From Sporosarcina sp. HYO08 (GTDB lineage Bacteria; Bacillota; Bacilli; Bacillales_A; Planococcaceae), in assembly GCF_001563475.1 (NCBI RefSeq), contig NZ_LPUT01000001.1:186001-250000 (forward strand): 64,000 nucleotides of DNA. Direction: 5' to 3'. This document shows, piece by piece, positions 57,053 through 64,000 of the stretch. Each line of letters starts with the position of its first letter. The stretch's first letter is position 1. A model generated the notes under the pieces. That model made no database searches, was not told the origin of the DNA, and saw only the letters and a list, made by a program, of their open reading frames with translations. The position numbers were made by a program, and so were the translations under genes.

Positions 57053-58987
57053 ATGTCAGACATGATTAAACTAACATTCCCGGATGGGGCAGTAAAAGAA
57101 TTTTCTAAAGGAACAACTACAGAAGATGTTGCGGCATCGATTAGTCCGGGATTACGCAGAAACGCGTTAGCAGGTAAGTTGGGGGGCCAGTTGATCGATC
57201 TGAAAACACCGATCCAAGCAGATGGTGAAATTGCCATCATCACACCTCAATCCTCAGAGGCACTTGAGATTTTACGTCACAGTACAGCGCATCTTTTAGC
57301 GCAAGCGGTCAAGCGGAAATTCCCAGATGCCAAATTAGGCATTGGGCCAGTCATTGAAAATGGTTTTTATTATGACATCGATTCTCCTGAGCCAATCACA
57401 GCGGATGATTTGCCGGAGCTAGAAAAAGAAATGAAAAGAATCATCGGCGAAAACGTCGAAGTTGTTCGTCATGACGTTTCACGCGAAGAAGCGGAAAAAC
57501 GATTTAAAGAAATTGATGACGAATATAAATTGGAGCTGCTCGAAGCGATTCCAGAAGGCGAGCAGGTATCGATTTATGAACAAGGCGAATTCTTTGATCT
57601 TTGCCGCGGCGTGCACGTTCCTTCTACAGGCAAACTAAAGGAATTCAAATTATTAAGCATTGCGGGTGCTTACTGGCGCGGAAATTCCGATAACAAAATG
57701 TTGCAGCGTATTTATGGAACGGCATTTTTCAAAAAAGATGAACTGCAAGAACATTTACGGATGCTTGAAGAAGCAAAAGAACGTGATCACCGTAAAATTG
57801 GTAAAGAGCTAGACCTCTTTATGAATTCCCAAAAAGTCGGACAAGGGCTTCCTTTGTGGCTGCCAAAAGGTGCAACAATTCGCCGCATCATCGAGCGTTA
57901 CATTGTTGATAAAGAAGAAAAACTTGGCTATCAACACGTCTATACGCCTGTACTCGGAAGTGTTGAGCTTTATAAAACTTCCGGCCACTGGGGGCATTAC
58001 CAAGATGGCATGTTCCCGGCAATGAGCATGGATAATGAAGACCTTGTTCTGCGCCCGATGAACTGCCCGCATCATATGATGATTTACAAAAACGGCATTC
58101 ACTCGTATCGAAATTTACCGCTTCGAATTGCTGAACTTGGAACGATGCACCGCTATGAAATGTCCGGAGCGCTTTCAGGGTTGCAGCGTGTTCGCGGCAT
58201 GACATTGAACGATGCACATATCTTCGTTCGCCCGGATCAGATTAAGGAAGAATTTAAACGAGTTGTCCAACTTGTCATTGACGTCTATAAAGATTTCAAA
58301 ATTGAGGACTACTCATTCCGACTTTCTTACCGTGATCCAGAAGATACAGAGAAGTATTTTGATGATGATGCAATGTGGGAACGTGCGCAAAGCATGTTGA
58401 AAGAAGCGATGGATGAATTAGGGTATGACTATGTGGAAGCAGACGGAGAAGCTGCATTCTACGGACCAAAGCTTGACGTACAAGTCAAAACAGCGATTGG
58501 TATGGAAGAGACACTTTCGACAGTTCAATTGGATTTCCTATTGCCGGAGCGCTTTGATCTCACTTATGTCGGAGAAGATGGCAAGCAGCATCGTCCTGTC
58601 GTCATCCACCGTGGTGTCGTCTCTACAATGGAGCGTTTTGTCGCATTCCTTATTGAAGAATACAAAGGCGCATTCCCAACATGGCTTGCCCCTGTTCAAG
58701 TAGAAGTCATTCCAGTTTCCCCGGACGTGCATTTTGACTATGCAAACGACGTCCGAGAAAAACTTGTTGCAGCAGGTTTCCGCGTAAATATTGACAGCCG
58801 TGATGAAAAAATCGGCTATAAAATCCGGGAAGCACAAATGCAAAAAGTTCCATACATGCTTGTGCTAGGCGACAAAGAAGTAGAATCTGGAGAAGTCAAC
58901 GTGCGAAAATACGGCGAACAGAAATCTGAGAGCCTATCATTCGATGCGTTCTTATCAAAGTTAAAAGAGGAAGTTCAGCAATACTAA
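57053..58987 (+). CDS. thrS: Threonyl-tRNA synthetase
   Basis: Charges tRNA-Thr and edits mischarged serine. The 644 residues contain TGS (1-62), the editing domain with [10 protein letters not shown] (near 75), the class II catalytic core and the C-terminal anticodon-binding domain. The ATG at 57053 follows AAAGGAG. The frame stays open upstream into the T-box terminator, but that part is RNA leader. It is a stand-alone transcription unit between its leader and the infC promoter. Confidence 0.97.
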   Translation: MSDMIKLTFPDGAVKEFSKGTTTEDVAASISPGLRRNALAGKLGGQLIDLKTPIQADGEIAIITPQSSEALEILRHSTAHLLAQAVKRKFPDAKLGIGPVIENGFYYDIDSPEPITADDLPELEKEMKRIIGENVEVVRHDVSREEAEKRFKEIDDEYKLELLEAIPEGEQVSIYEQGEFFDLCRGVHVPSTGKLKEFKLLSIAGAYWRGNSDNKMLQRIYGTAFFKKDELQEHLRMLEEAKERDHRKIGKELDLFMNSQKVGQGLPLWLPKGATIRRIIERYIVDKEEKLGYQHVYTPVLGSVELYKTSGHWGHYQDGMFPAMSMDNEDLVLRPMNCPHHMMIYKNGIHSYRNLPLRIAELGTMHRYEMSGALSGLQRVRGMTLNDAHIFVRPDQIKEEFKRVVQLVIDVYKDFKIEDYSFRLSYRDPEDTEKYFDDDAMWERAQSMLKEAMDELGYDYVEADGEAAFYGPKLDVQVKTAIGMEETLSTVQLDFLLPERFDLTYVGEDGKQHRPVVIHRGVVSTMERFVAFLIEEYKGAFPTWLAPVQVEVIPVSPDVHFDYANDVREKLVAAGFRVNIDSRDEKIGYKIREAQMQKVPYMLVLGDKEVESGEVNVRKYGEQKSESLSFDAFLSKLKEEVQQY

Positions 58988-59011
58988 GGGGAAAATCTCT
59001 TTTGAAATCTA

Positions 59012-59040
59012 TTGACACGATTACAAAACCGTGATAAAGT
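59012..59040 (+). promoter_or_regulatory. infC operon promoter
   Basis: Consensus TTGACA (59012-59017), 17 bp, TAAAGT (59035-59040), as expected for a translation-apparatus operon. Confidence 0.78.
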
Positions 59041-59046
59041 GATTAA

Positions 59047-59212
59047 GGTTAGTAATGACTGAATACAGTTTGTGGTATAAGAAGAGGCTACCCGCTTCTC
59101 ACCTGATTGACGCCTAACCGTTGTTGACAGGTCAGCACATGAGTGATCGTGCCGTGCATTTTTTGCACGTACACATACGCGGGTAGACAAATCAACTTTG
59201 TCTACCTTTTTT
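59047..59212 (+). ncRNA. L20-type leader with transcription attenuator
   Basis: A terminator pairs GGTAGACAAA (59182-59191) with TTTGTCTACC (59197-59206) ahead of six T. CTACCCGC (59088-59095) is exactly complementary to GCGGGTAG (59179-59186), which overlaps the terminator's left arm, giving the competing antiterminator. This is the known design by which L20 represses infC-rpmI-rplT in B. subtilis. Confidence 0.88.
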
Positions 59213-59312
59213 ATTTTCATTGGACGGACCTGAGGAACTGCCTTCATCTAATGTGAAAAAGCAGTATACCCAAAACATGTATTCTCGAGACAATATTCGG
59301 AGGTGGATTACT

Positions 59313-59831
59313 ATTAGCAAAGACATGTACGTAAATGAGGGTATTCGTGCCCGCGAGCTGCGACTGATTGACCACAACGGTGAACAGCTCGGAATCAAAT
59401 CACGCAATGAAGCGCTTGATATTGCCGCTCGTGCGAATTTGGACCTCGTCCTTGTCGCTCCACAAGCAAAACCCCCAGTAGCTCGTATCATGGACTATGG
59501 GAAGTTCAAATTTGAGCAACAGAAAAAGGAACGCGAAGTACGTAAAAATCAGAAAATCATACTTCTCAAAGAAGTTAGGTTAAGCCCGACGATCGATGAG
59601 CATGATTTTCAGACGAAACTACGAAATGCGATCAAATTCCTTGAAAAAGGCGATAAGGTGAAATGCTCAATCCGTTTCCGTGGACGTGCAATTACGCATA
59701 AGGAAATTGGACAACGCGTCCTTGACCGCTTTGCAGAAGCATGTAAAGAAATATCGACGGTTGAACAACGACCGAAGATGGAGGGCCGGAGCATGTTCTT
59801 AATACTTGCGCCGACAGCCGAAAAACAGTAA
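59313..59831 (+). CDS. infC: Translation initiation factor IF-3 (ATT start)
   Basis: Binds the 30S subunit, prevents premature 50S joining and discriminates against non-standard start codons. The start is ATT at 59313: the residues after it, [19 protein letters not shown], match the known IF-3 N-terminus and GGAGGTGG sits 7 bases upstream. Neither the TTG far upstream (59220) nor the internal ATG fits as well. An AUU start lets IF-3 limit its own synthesis, as in E. coli and Geobacillus. The 172 residues are of normal length. First gene of infC-rpmI-rplT. Confidence 0.95.
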   Translation: MSKDMYVNEGIRARELRLIDHNGEQLGIKSRNEALDIAARANLDLVLVAPQAKPPVARIMDYGKFKFEQQKKEREVRKNQKIILLKEVRLSPTIDEHDFQTKLRNAIKFLEKGDKVKCSIRFRGRAITHKEIGQRVLDRFAEACKEISTVEQRPKMEGRSMFLILAPTAEKQ

Positions 59832-59857
59832 CAACGAAGATTTAGGAGGAACAGATC

Positions 59858-60058
59858 ATGCCAAAAATGAAAACTCACCGCGGCTCAGCGAAACGTTTCA
59901 AAAAAACTGGAACTGGTAAAGTGAAACGTGGCCGTGCTTACACAAGTCACCTTTTTGCAAACAAACCAACTAAAGCGAAACGTCATCTACGCAAAGCTGC
60001 ACTCGTTTCGTCAGGCGACTACAAACGCATTCGTGAAATGATCACATACATGAAATAA
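59858..60058 (+). CDS. rpmI: 50S ribosomal protein L35
   Basis: Small basic protein of the large subunit. The 66 residues begin [18 protein letters not shown], the family signature, and are rich in Lys and Arg. AGGAGG lies 7 bases before the ATG. Second gene of the infC operon, under the L20 leader. Confidence 0.98.
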   Translation: MPKMKTHRGSAKRFKKTGTGKVKRGRAYTSHLFANKPTKAKRHLRKAALVSSGDYKRIREMITYMK

Positions 60059-60099
60059 TCCAAACCATAATCGGACAGAAAAGCAGGAGGTAATGCACT

Positions 60100-60459
60100 A
60101 TGCCACGCGTAAAAGGTGGAACAGTAACGCGCAAGCGTCGTAATCGGGTATTAAAATTAGCTAAAGGCTACTTCGGGTCAAAACATAGACTTTACAAAGT
60201 TGCAAACCAACAAGTAATGAAATCATTCAACTATGCATACCGTGACCGCCGTCAGAAAAAACGTGATTTCCGTAAACTTTGGATTACACGTATTAACGCG
60301 GCTGCACGTATGAATGGTCTTTCATACAGCACATTGATGCACGGCTTGAAAATGGCTGGTATCGAAGTAAACCGCAAAATGCTTGCTGATCTTGCAGTAA
60401 CAGATGCAGCTGCATTTGCTCAACTTGCAGAAACAGCTAAAAAATCAATCGCAAAATAA
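60100..60459 (+). CDS. rplT: 50S ribosomal protein L20
   Basis: Binds 23S rRNA early in 50S assembly and represses its own operon through the leader. The 119 residues start [20 protein letters not shown], with the long basic N-terminal helix and a globular C-terminal domain that binds both rRNA and the mRNA mimic. AGCAGGAGGT precedes the ATG. Last gene before the operon terminator. Confidence 0.98.
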   Translation: MPRVKGGTVTRKRRNRVLKLAKGYFGSKHRLYKVANQQVMKSFNYAYRDRRQKKRDFRKLWITRINAAARMNGLSYSTLMHGLKMAGIEVNRKMLADLAVTDAAAFAQLAETAKKSIAK

Positions 60460-60470
60460 ATTTGATTGTA

Positions 60471-60510
60471 AACAACCCTAACTTCTTGTAGTTGGGGTTG
60501 TTTTTATTTT
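60471..60510 (+). terminator. Intrinsic terminator of infC-rpmI-rplT
   Basis: AACAACCCTAACT and AGTTGGGGTTGTT pair around six bases, followed by a T-rich tract. Confidence 0.9.
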
Positions 60511-60578
60511 TTACTATTTTTTTGTTGTCTCAAAAAGTGTAAGATGTATTAAGAGTAAAATAGATGGAGGGAGATCGC

Positions 60579-60869
60579 ATGCAAACTGTCTTCTTATGGT
60601 GGATGGCTGCTATGTCATTATGGGCATTTGCAGCAATGGGAATTGATAAACGGCAGGCGAAAATGAGACAGCGGCGGATTCCTGAAAAAAACTTATGGCT
60701 ACTTGGCTTATTAGGTGGGGGTATTGGAGCTTATCTTGGCATGCAAATCTTTAAGCATAAAACAAGACACACTTCATTCCGTATTGGATTTCTCCTGTTG
60801 GCCCTTACTTATGGTATTGTCGTTTTGTATCTTCTCGGCATTCGTTTGCCTGGAATGATAACTATATAG
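60579..60869 (+). CDS. ysdA: DUF1294 membrane protein
   Basis: A 96-residue protein of the DUF1294 family with about three membrane helices (1-18, 41-59, 70-88) and the conserved IDKRQAKMRQRRIPE loop. Its function is unknown. It follows rplT, as ysdA does in B. subtilis. The ATG at 60579 lies after GGAGGGAG. An ATG 15 bases earlier overlaps that site. The downstream hairpin serves mainly the convergent ysdB. Confidence 0.85.
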   Translation: MQTVFLWWMAAMSLWAFAAMGIDKRQAKMRQRRIPEKNLWLLGLLGGGIGAYLGMQIFKHKTRHTSFRIGFLLLALTYGIVVLYLLGIRLPGMITI

Positions 60870-60870
60870 A

Positions 60871-60899
60871 AAAAGAAAAACCCCGCACTTAAGGGGGTT
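60871..60899 (-). terminator. Terminator of ysdB (minus strand)
   Basis: On the minus strand AACCCCC and GGGGTT pair over TTAAGTGC and run into TTTTTCTTTTTC. The plus strand lacks a tight T-run. Confidence 0.75.
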
Positions 60900-60900
60900 C

Positions 60901-61281
60901 TCAGTTTTTCAACAATTGTTCAATTGGATTTTTCCAGTTAATATCGGCTTTCGGATAGTTGGAATGGATTTCGGAGGCAAGGAAATGAAAATCGTCTTTT
61001 GTGAACCCTTGCAATTTTGTTTCGTCCTTTACCCATACAAAGATCGAGACAACGTCGAACGAATCCTCCGTCGTGCCCAAATATTTTTCACCTTCGAACA
61101 TCGCACCTTTGTAGGTGATAAAAAAATTTTTTTGGACATTTTTCACATCGTCATAAAAATAAAATTGTTCTTGTTCGAAAGCTTCGTCAAGTTTGCGCTT
61201 TGGATCCGTCAAGTAACGTATACCTCTGTAAAATAAGTAGACGATAAAAGCTATTATGACAAAACGAATGATGAGTCCCAT
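60901..61281 (-). CDS. ysdB: Sigma-W pathway protein YsdB-like
   Basis: A 126-residue protein with one N-terminal membrane helix (about 2-20) and a soluble domain containing the YsdB-like block KNFFITYKGAMFEGEKYLG. In B. subtilis YsdB affects the sigma-W stress pathway, with the mechanism unclear. Here it is on the opposite strand to ysdA, unlike the B. subtilis arrangement as I recall it. The ATG at 61281 follows AAAGGGGG. A longer in-frame start at 61341 is less likely. Confidence 0.82.
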   Translation of the reverse strand: MGLIIRFVIIAFIVYLFYRGIRYLTDPKRKLDEAFEQEQFYFYDDVKNVQKNFFITYKGAMFEGEKYLGTTEDSFDVVSIFVWVKDETKLQGFTKDDFHFLASEIHSNYPKADINWKNPIEQLLKN

Positions 61282-61377
61282 AACAGATCCCCCTTTAAAA
61301 AGATACATAGCGATACACCTTATATACGGCTTACGGATCAATTTGGTTTCAAAAAAAATAATTTTTCGGAGGAATTT

Positions 61378-61863
61378 ATGAAGTTAACAAAACTATTTCA
61401 AATGCAGCAACAATTAGATGCATTTATCCAACAAAGTCGAGAAGGACAACAAAATGTTTTTGAAGAAAAAGGATTAGCACTTCTCGTTGAGCTGGCCGAA
61501 CTGGCAAATGAAACGAGATGCTTTAAATTTTGGAGCTTAAAAGGCGCGTCTGAAAAAGAAGTGATTTTGGAGGAGTACGTAGATTCTATTCACTTTATCC
61601 TTTCACTTGGAATCGAAAAAGGGTTTAATTCTCTTGAAGAATGGCCGAAAGGAGAAGTCGTTGGACAGTTAACGCACTTGTTTTTGAAAACAAATCAAGT
61701 GATCAACCAGTTTTTAGATCAACAAACGAAAGAAGCCTATGAACAAATTTGGATCCATTACGGAGCTATTGCAAAAAAACTAGGATTCACCAATGAAGAT
61801 ATTATTTCCGCATATATATTAAAAAACGAAGAAAATTATATTCGTCAAAAAAGTGGATATTAA
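61378..61863 (+). CDS. All-alpha dUTPase / MazG-superfamily pyrophosphohydrolase
   Basis: Predicted to hydrolyse dUTP (or a related nucleotide) to the monophosphate. The 161 residues have the metal-binding pattern of dimeric dUTPases: E38xxE41 in LVELAELANE and E66xxD69 in EEYVDSIHFIL. It is divergent from ysdB and preceded by CGGAGGAA. Similar genes sit near infC-rplT in related Bacillales. The exact nucleotide specificity is unproven. Confidence 0.88.
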   Translation: MKLTKLFQMQQQLDAFIQQSREGQQNVFEEKGLALLVELAELANETRCFKFWSLKGASEKEVILEEYVDSIHFILSLGIEKGFNSLEEWPKGEVVGQLTHLFLKTNQVINQFLDQQTKEAYEQIWIHYGAIAKKLGFTNEDIISAYILKNEENYIRQKSGY

Positions 61864-61883
61864 AAATGGTGAAAAAATAAAGA

Positions 61884-61912
61884 TTGACAGTTTTCGTTGG
61901 ATAAAAAATAAT
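61884..61912 (+). promoter_or_regulatory. Promoter of the XRE regulator gene
   Basis: TTGACA (61884-61889), 17 bp, AATAAT (61907-61912), a strong match. Confidence 0.72.
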
Positions 61913-61946
61913 GGAAGTACAATCTAACTTTTTAGGGGGCCTCGCC

Positions 61947-62438
61947 ATGAACGAATGGAGTAAAGAGGGTTTCGGAATGAGACTGAAAAGGTTACGTGAA
62001 CAACGTCAGTTATCTATGATGGCTTTCGGGGCAGCAATTGGTACTTCCGCAAGCCGTATTAAAGATTGGGAAAAAGGAAAAAATGCCCCATCTGCTGCAT
62101 GGATCGCCAAAATATCTGAACGGTTTAATGTGTCAACGGATGAATTAATCATGGGAGATATCCATGCGTCTTCCGCATTTATTCATTCGGGCCGTCAAAA
62201 TGTGGAGACGCTTTACGATAAATTAAAAGAGACAATTGTTGCGGATCAATCGGAAAATGATGCGGGCAATATGAACTTATTATACGAACAAATAGATGCG
62301 GAGAATAAATGTCGGTATCGAAGCGGGAAAGGGCGAAAACGGGCAGAGTTGGAGCTACTAGAAATTATCGCCGATCTGCCGAAAAAAGATGTACTTGAAC
62401 TGCTTGAACTAGCAAAAATCAAAAAACGATGGATCTAA
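61947..62438 (+). CDS. XRE-family helix-turn-helix regulator
   Basis: A 163-residue protein with an N-terminal Cro/C1-type HTH (about 8-66: GMRLKRLREQRQLS...ASRIKDWEKGKNAPS) and a C-terminal helical, charged region that may mediate oligomerisation or ligand sensing. Target genes are unknown. The ATG at 61947 follows AGGGGG, with an earlier ATG at 61911 lying in the promoter. Its end overlaps the phosphoesterase gene by 10 bases, so they share a transcript and may be functionally linked. Confidence 0.82.
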   Translation: MNEWSKEGFGMRLKRLREQRQLSMMAFGAAIGTSASRIKDWEKGKNAPSAAWIAKISERFNVSTDELIMGDIHASSAFIHSGRQNVETLYDKLKETIVADQSENDAGNMNLLYEQIDAENKCRYRSGKGRKRAELELLEIIADLPKKDVLELLELAKIKKRWI

Positions 62439-63289
62439 ATGTACAACGAAAAAAACGCATTTTATACATTCTTTGTGGGATTTGCGTATTTGGCTTTTTT
62501 ATTTATCAACAAAATACTACTGTGAAGACAACTTGGTATGAAGTCATTTCTGAAAAGATTCCAGAAAGTGTAGCCCCATTTCGGATTGTTCAATTATCCG
62601 ACGTGCATGATTCTATGTTTGGCGAAAATCATGAACAGGTTGTACGGAAAGTCAAAATGATTACGCCGCACGCTATTTTTATAACAGGTGATTTGATCGA
62701 TAGCAATCGATATAATCTTGAGCAAAGTTTACAGTTAATACGTGCACTTCAGTATGTTGCACCGCTCTATTATGTCACTGGGAACCATGAAATTGCGACA
62801 AATGACACGGACCACATTAAAGAAGAGCTGCAATTACTAGGCGTGCATGTATTATCTAATGAGGCGATGGTGATCAACACGCTGGAAAATGAGCTAATCG
62901 CAATTGGCGGCATTGAAGATCCACTTTCAAGTGTTCTTGAAGAGAAGGATGCTATTCAACTTGCTATTCAAGAAGCCTTTCGGCATGTTCCCGACACAAC
63001 ATTTAAAATGCTGTTATCACATCGGCCGGAACATTTTGACCTATATGCTGAAAATCATGTAGATCTTACCTTTAGCGGTCACGCACATGGCGGCCAGTTC
63101 CGAATTCCGGGGATCGGCGGGCTGATCGCTCCTGGTCAAGGTTGGTTTCCAAAGTTCACGTCTGGTATTTACGAACGAAATGATCACCAAATGGTAGTGA
63201 GCAGGGGACTTGGTAACAGTATAATTCCGATTCGATTGTTTAATCAACCTGAAATTGTTGTCGTGACTTTATTCCATACAAAGAACTAA
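62429..63289 (+). CDS. Membrane-anchored metallophosphoesterase (calcineurin-like)
   Basis: A 286-residue protein with an N-terminal membrane helix (about 10-26) and a calcineurin-like phosphoesterase domain. The metal motifs are LSDVHD, GDLID, GNHE and GHAHGGQ. The layout is like YkuE/YpbG-type enzymes, some of which act on lipids or cell-wall precursors. The substrate is unknown. The active site probably faces outward if the helix is an uncleaved signal anchor. Translationally coupled to the upstream regulator. Confidence 0.88.
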   Translation: MDLNVQRKKRILYILCGICVFGFFIYQQNTTVKTTWYEVISEKIPESVAPFRIVQLSDVHDSMFGENHEQVVRKVKMITPHAIFITGDLIDSNRYNLEQSLQLIRALQYVAPLYYVTGNHEIATNDTDHIKEELQLLGVHVLSNEAMVINTLENELIAIGGIEDPLSSVLEEKDAIQLAIQEAFRHVPDTTFKMLLSHRPEHFDLYAENHVDLTFSGHAHGGQFRIPGIGGLIAPGQGWFPKFTSGIYERNDHQMVVSRGLGNSIIPIRLFNQPEIVVVTLFHTKN

Positions 63290-63319
63290 GAAGGCTTCCT
63301 TATTAGGAGGTCTTTTTGT
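63289..63319 (+). terminator. Terminator after the phosphoesterase gene
   Basis: AAGGCTTCC and GGAGGTCTT pair imperfectly around TTATTA, followed by five T, then GTTTTT. Confidence 0.65.
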
Positions 63320-63331
63320 TTTTGGAAAGGT

Positions 63332-63359
63332 TTGAAAACGAGTTGGTGTGCGGTATGAT
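63332..63359 (+). promoter_or_regulatory. Promoter of the MDR dehydrogenase gene
   Basis: TTGAAA (63332-63337), 16 bp, TATGAT (63354-63359). Confidence 0.55.
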
Positions 63360-63403
63360 GAACATGTGAAAAAGAATTAAAAAATGGGGAAGGGATGAAT
63401 GGT

Positions 63404-64000
63404 TTGAAAGCTGTTATTCATGAAATGGGAAAATTGAAGGTTGGACAAATAGAAGATCCTGTTGCAAAACAAGGGGAAGTAATTGTGTCGATTAAAGTTG
63501 CGGGTTTAAATCGACGCGATTTATATATTCCGAGACGTAGAGGTAATCAGGCAGAGGCACTTATCCTTGGTTCAGATGGTGCTGGTATTGTTGAATCTGT
63601 GGGGGAAGGTGTGACAACGTTTGCAGTCGGAGATGAAGTGATCATTAATCCAGCATTGCGCTGGGAGAAAAATAGCGTGGCACCGCCTGCTGCATTTGAT
63701 ATTTTAGGGATGCCTGATCACGGAACATTTGCAGAGAAAATTGCGATTTCAGAAGACCAGCTAGAGCGGAAGCCTGCTCATTTCTCTTGGGAACAAGCGG
63801 CTGTAGTAGCGCTTGCGGGTCTTACTGGTTACCGTGCATTGTTTACGAAAGGTGAATTAAAAGCAGGACAAACTGTTTTCATTCCTGGTGCGGGAAGCGG
63901 TGTGGCGAGCTTTCTTGTTCAATTTGCGAAAAAATGCGGTGCGCGTGTCATCGTGACGTCCCGAGACGAGCAAAAGCGACAGCAAGCATTAGCCCTTGGA
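63404..64000 (+). CDS. Medium-chain dehydrogenase/reductase, quinone-oxidoreductase-like, cut by window edge
   Basis: The first 199 residues of an NAD(P)H-dependent MDR enzyme. The GroES-like domain carries GSDGAGIVESVGEG, and the Rossmann motif GAGSGVASFLVQFAKK lies near 165-180. The zinc-ligand cysteine of alcohol dehydrogenases is replaced (AGLNRRDLY), which favours the zinc-free quinone-oxidoreductase branch. The TTG at 63404 gives MKAVIHE, the usual start, with AAGGGAT 7 bases before it. An in-frame ATG at 63395 is possible. The C-terminus lies beyond the window. The substrate is unknown. Confidence 0.85.
   Translation, partial: MKAVIHEMGKLKVGQIEDPVAKQGEVIVSIKVAGLNRRDLYIPRRRGNQAEALILGSDGAGIVESVGEGVTTFAVGDEVIINPALRWEKNSVAPPAAFDILGMPDHGTFAEKIAISEDQLERKPAHFSWEQAAVVALAGLTGYRALFTKGELKAGQTVFIPGAGSGVASFLVQFAKKCGARVIVTSRDEQKRQQALALG

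Overview
The window is a gene-dense stretch of chromosome from a spore-forming, low-GC Gram-positive bacterium of the order Bacillales. The gene order follows the Bacillus subtilis chromosome closely (tyrS, rpsD, ezrA, nifZ-thiI, sspA, ytcI, nadK, sppA, yteJ, tpx, ytxK, ackA; ytkL, ytoI, ytpI, nrnA, dnaE, accDA, pfkA, pyk, fxsA, ytvI, citZ-icd-mdh, phoPR, polA, mutM, coaE, gapB, nrdR, dnaB, dnaI, thrS, infC-rpmI-rplT, ysdAB). An alpha/beta-type small acid-soluble spore protein shows that the organism sporulates. Several features differ from B. subtilis: an hflK-hflC pair after phoPR, a protein kinase/EcsC pair before polA, a MaoC-like gene between mdh and phoP, and no speD between gapB and nrdR. 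With the many TTG starts these suggest Planococcaceae/Caryophanaceae (Sporosarcina-like), but the genus is an inference. I see no tRNA, rRNA, CRISPR array, insertion sequence or prophage block.

Layout. 1-6.1 kb: a class A penicillin-binding protein cut by the left edge, T-box-controlled tyrS, an unsecreted amidase and rpsD with a long leader. 6.4-14.4 kb: a diguanylate cyclase, methionine gamma-lyase, free-methionine-sulfoxide reductase, ezrA, the nifZ-thiI sulfur-transfer pair and an SASP gene. 14.5-26.9 kb: acyl-CoA synthetase, a RarD-type permease, NAD kinase, sppA-yteJ, tpx, ytxK-ackA, a universal stress protein, ald, ytkL and ytoI. 27-41.5 kb is central metabolism and replication: nrnA-dnaE, accDA, pfkA-pyk, fxsA, ytvI and the TCA cluster citZ-icd-mdh. 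41.6-48.1 kb: MaoC-like protein, phoPR, hflKC and a manganese-riboswitch-led kinase/EcsC pair. 48.2-64 kb: DNA repair and replication (polA, mutM, coaE, nrdR, dnaB, dnaI), gapB, thrS, the initiation-factor/ribosomal protein operon, ysdA/ysdB, a dUTPase-like enzyme, an XRE regulator with a phosphoesterase, and a medium-chain dehydrogenase cut by the right edge.

Regulatory RNA is unusually visible. There are tyrosine and threonine T-boxes, an L20-type leader before infC (which starts at ATT), a yybP-ykoY (Mn2+) riboswitch with tandem terminators, a long structured citZ leader, and an unassigned structured element between ald and ytkL. DNA sites include two CcpN-like operators at gapB and a FadR/GntR-like palindrome at the accD promoter.

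The observations most worth following are the manganese riboswitch ahead of a predicted kinase, the citZ leader, the accD palindrome, the internal ribosome-binding site in the amidase gene, and a DnaE whose PHP domain has lost its metal ligands. Most of the window is ordinary conserved chromosome, and I do not see a large undescribed system.
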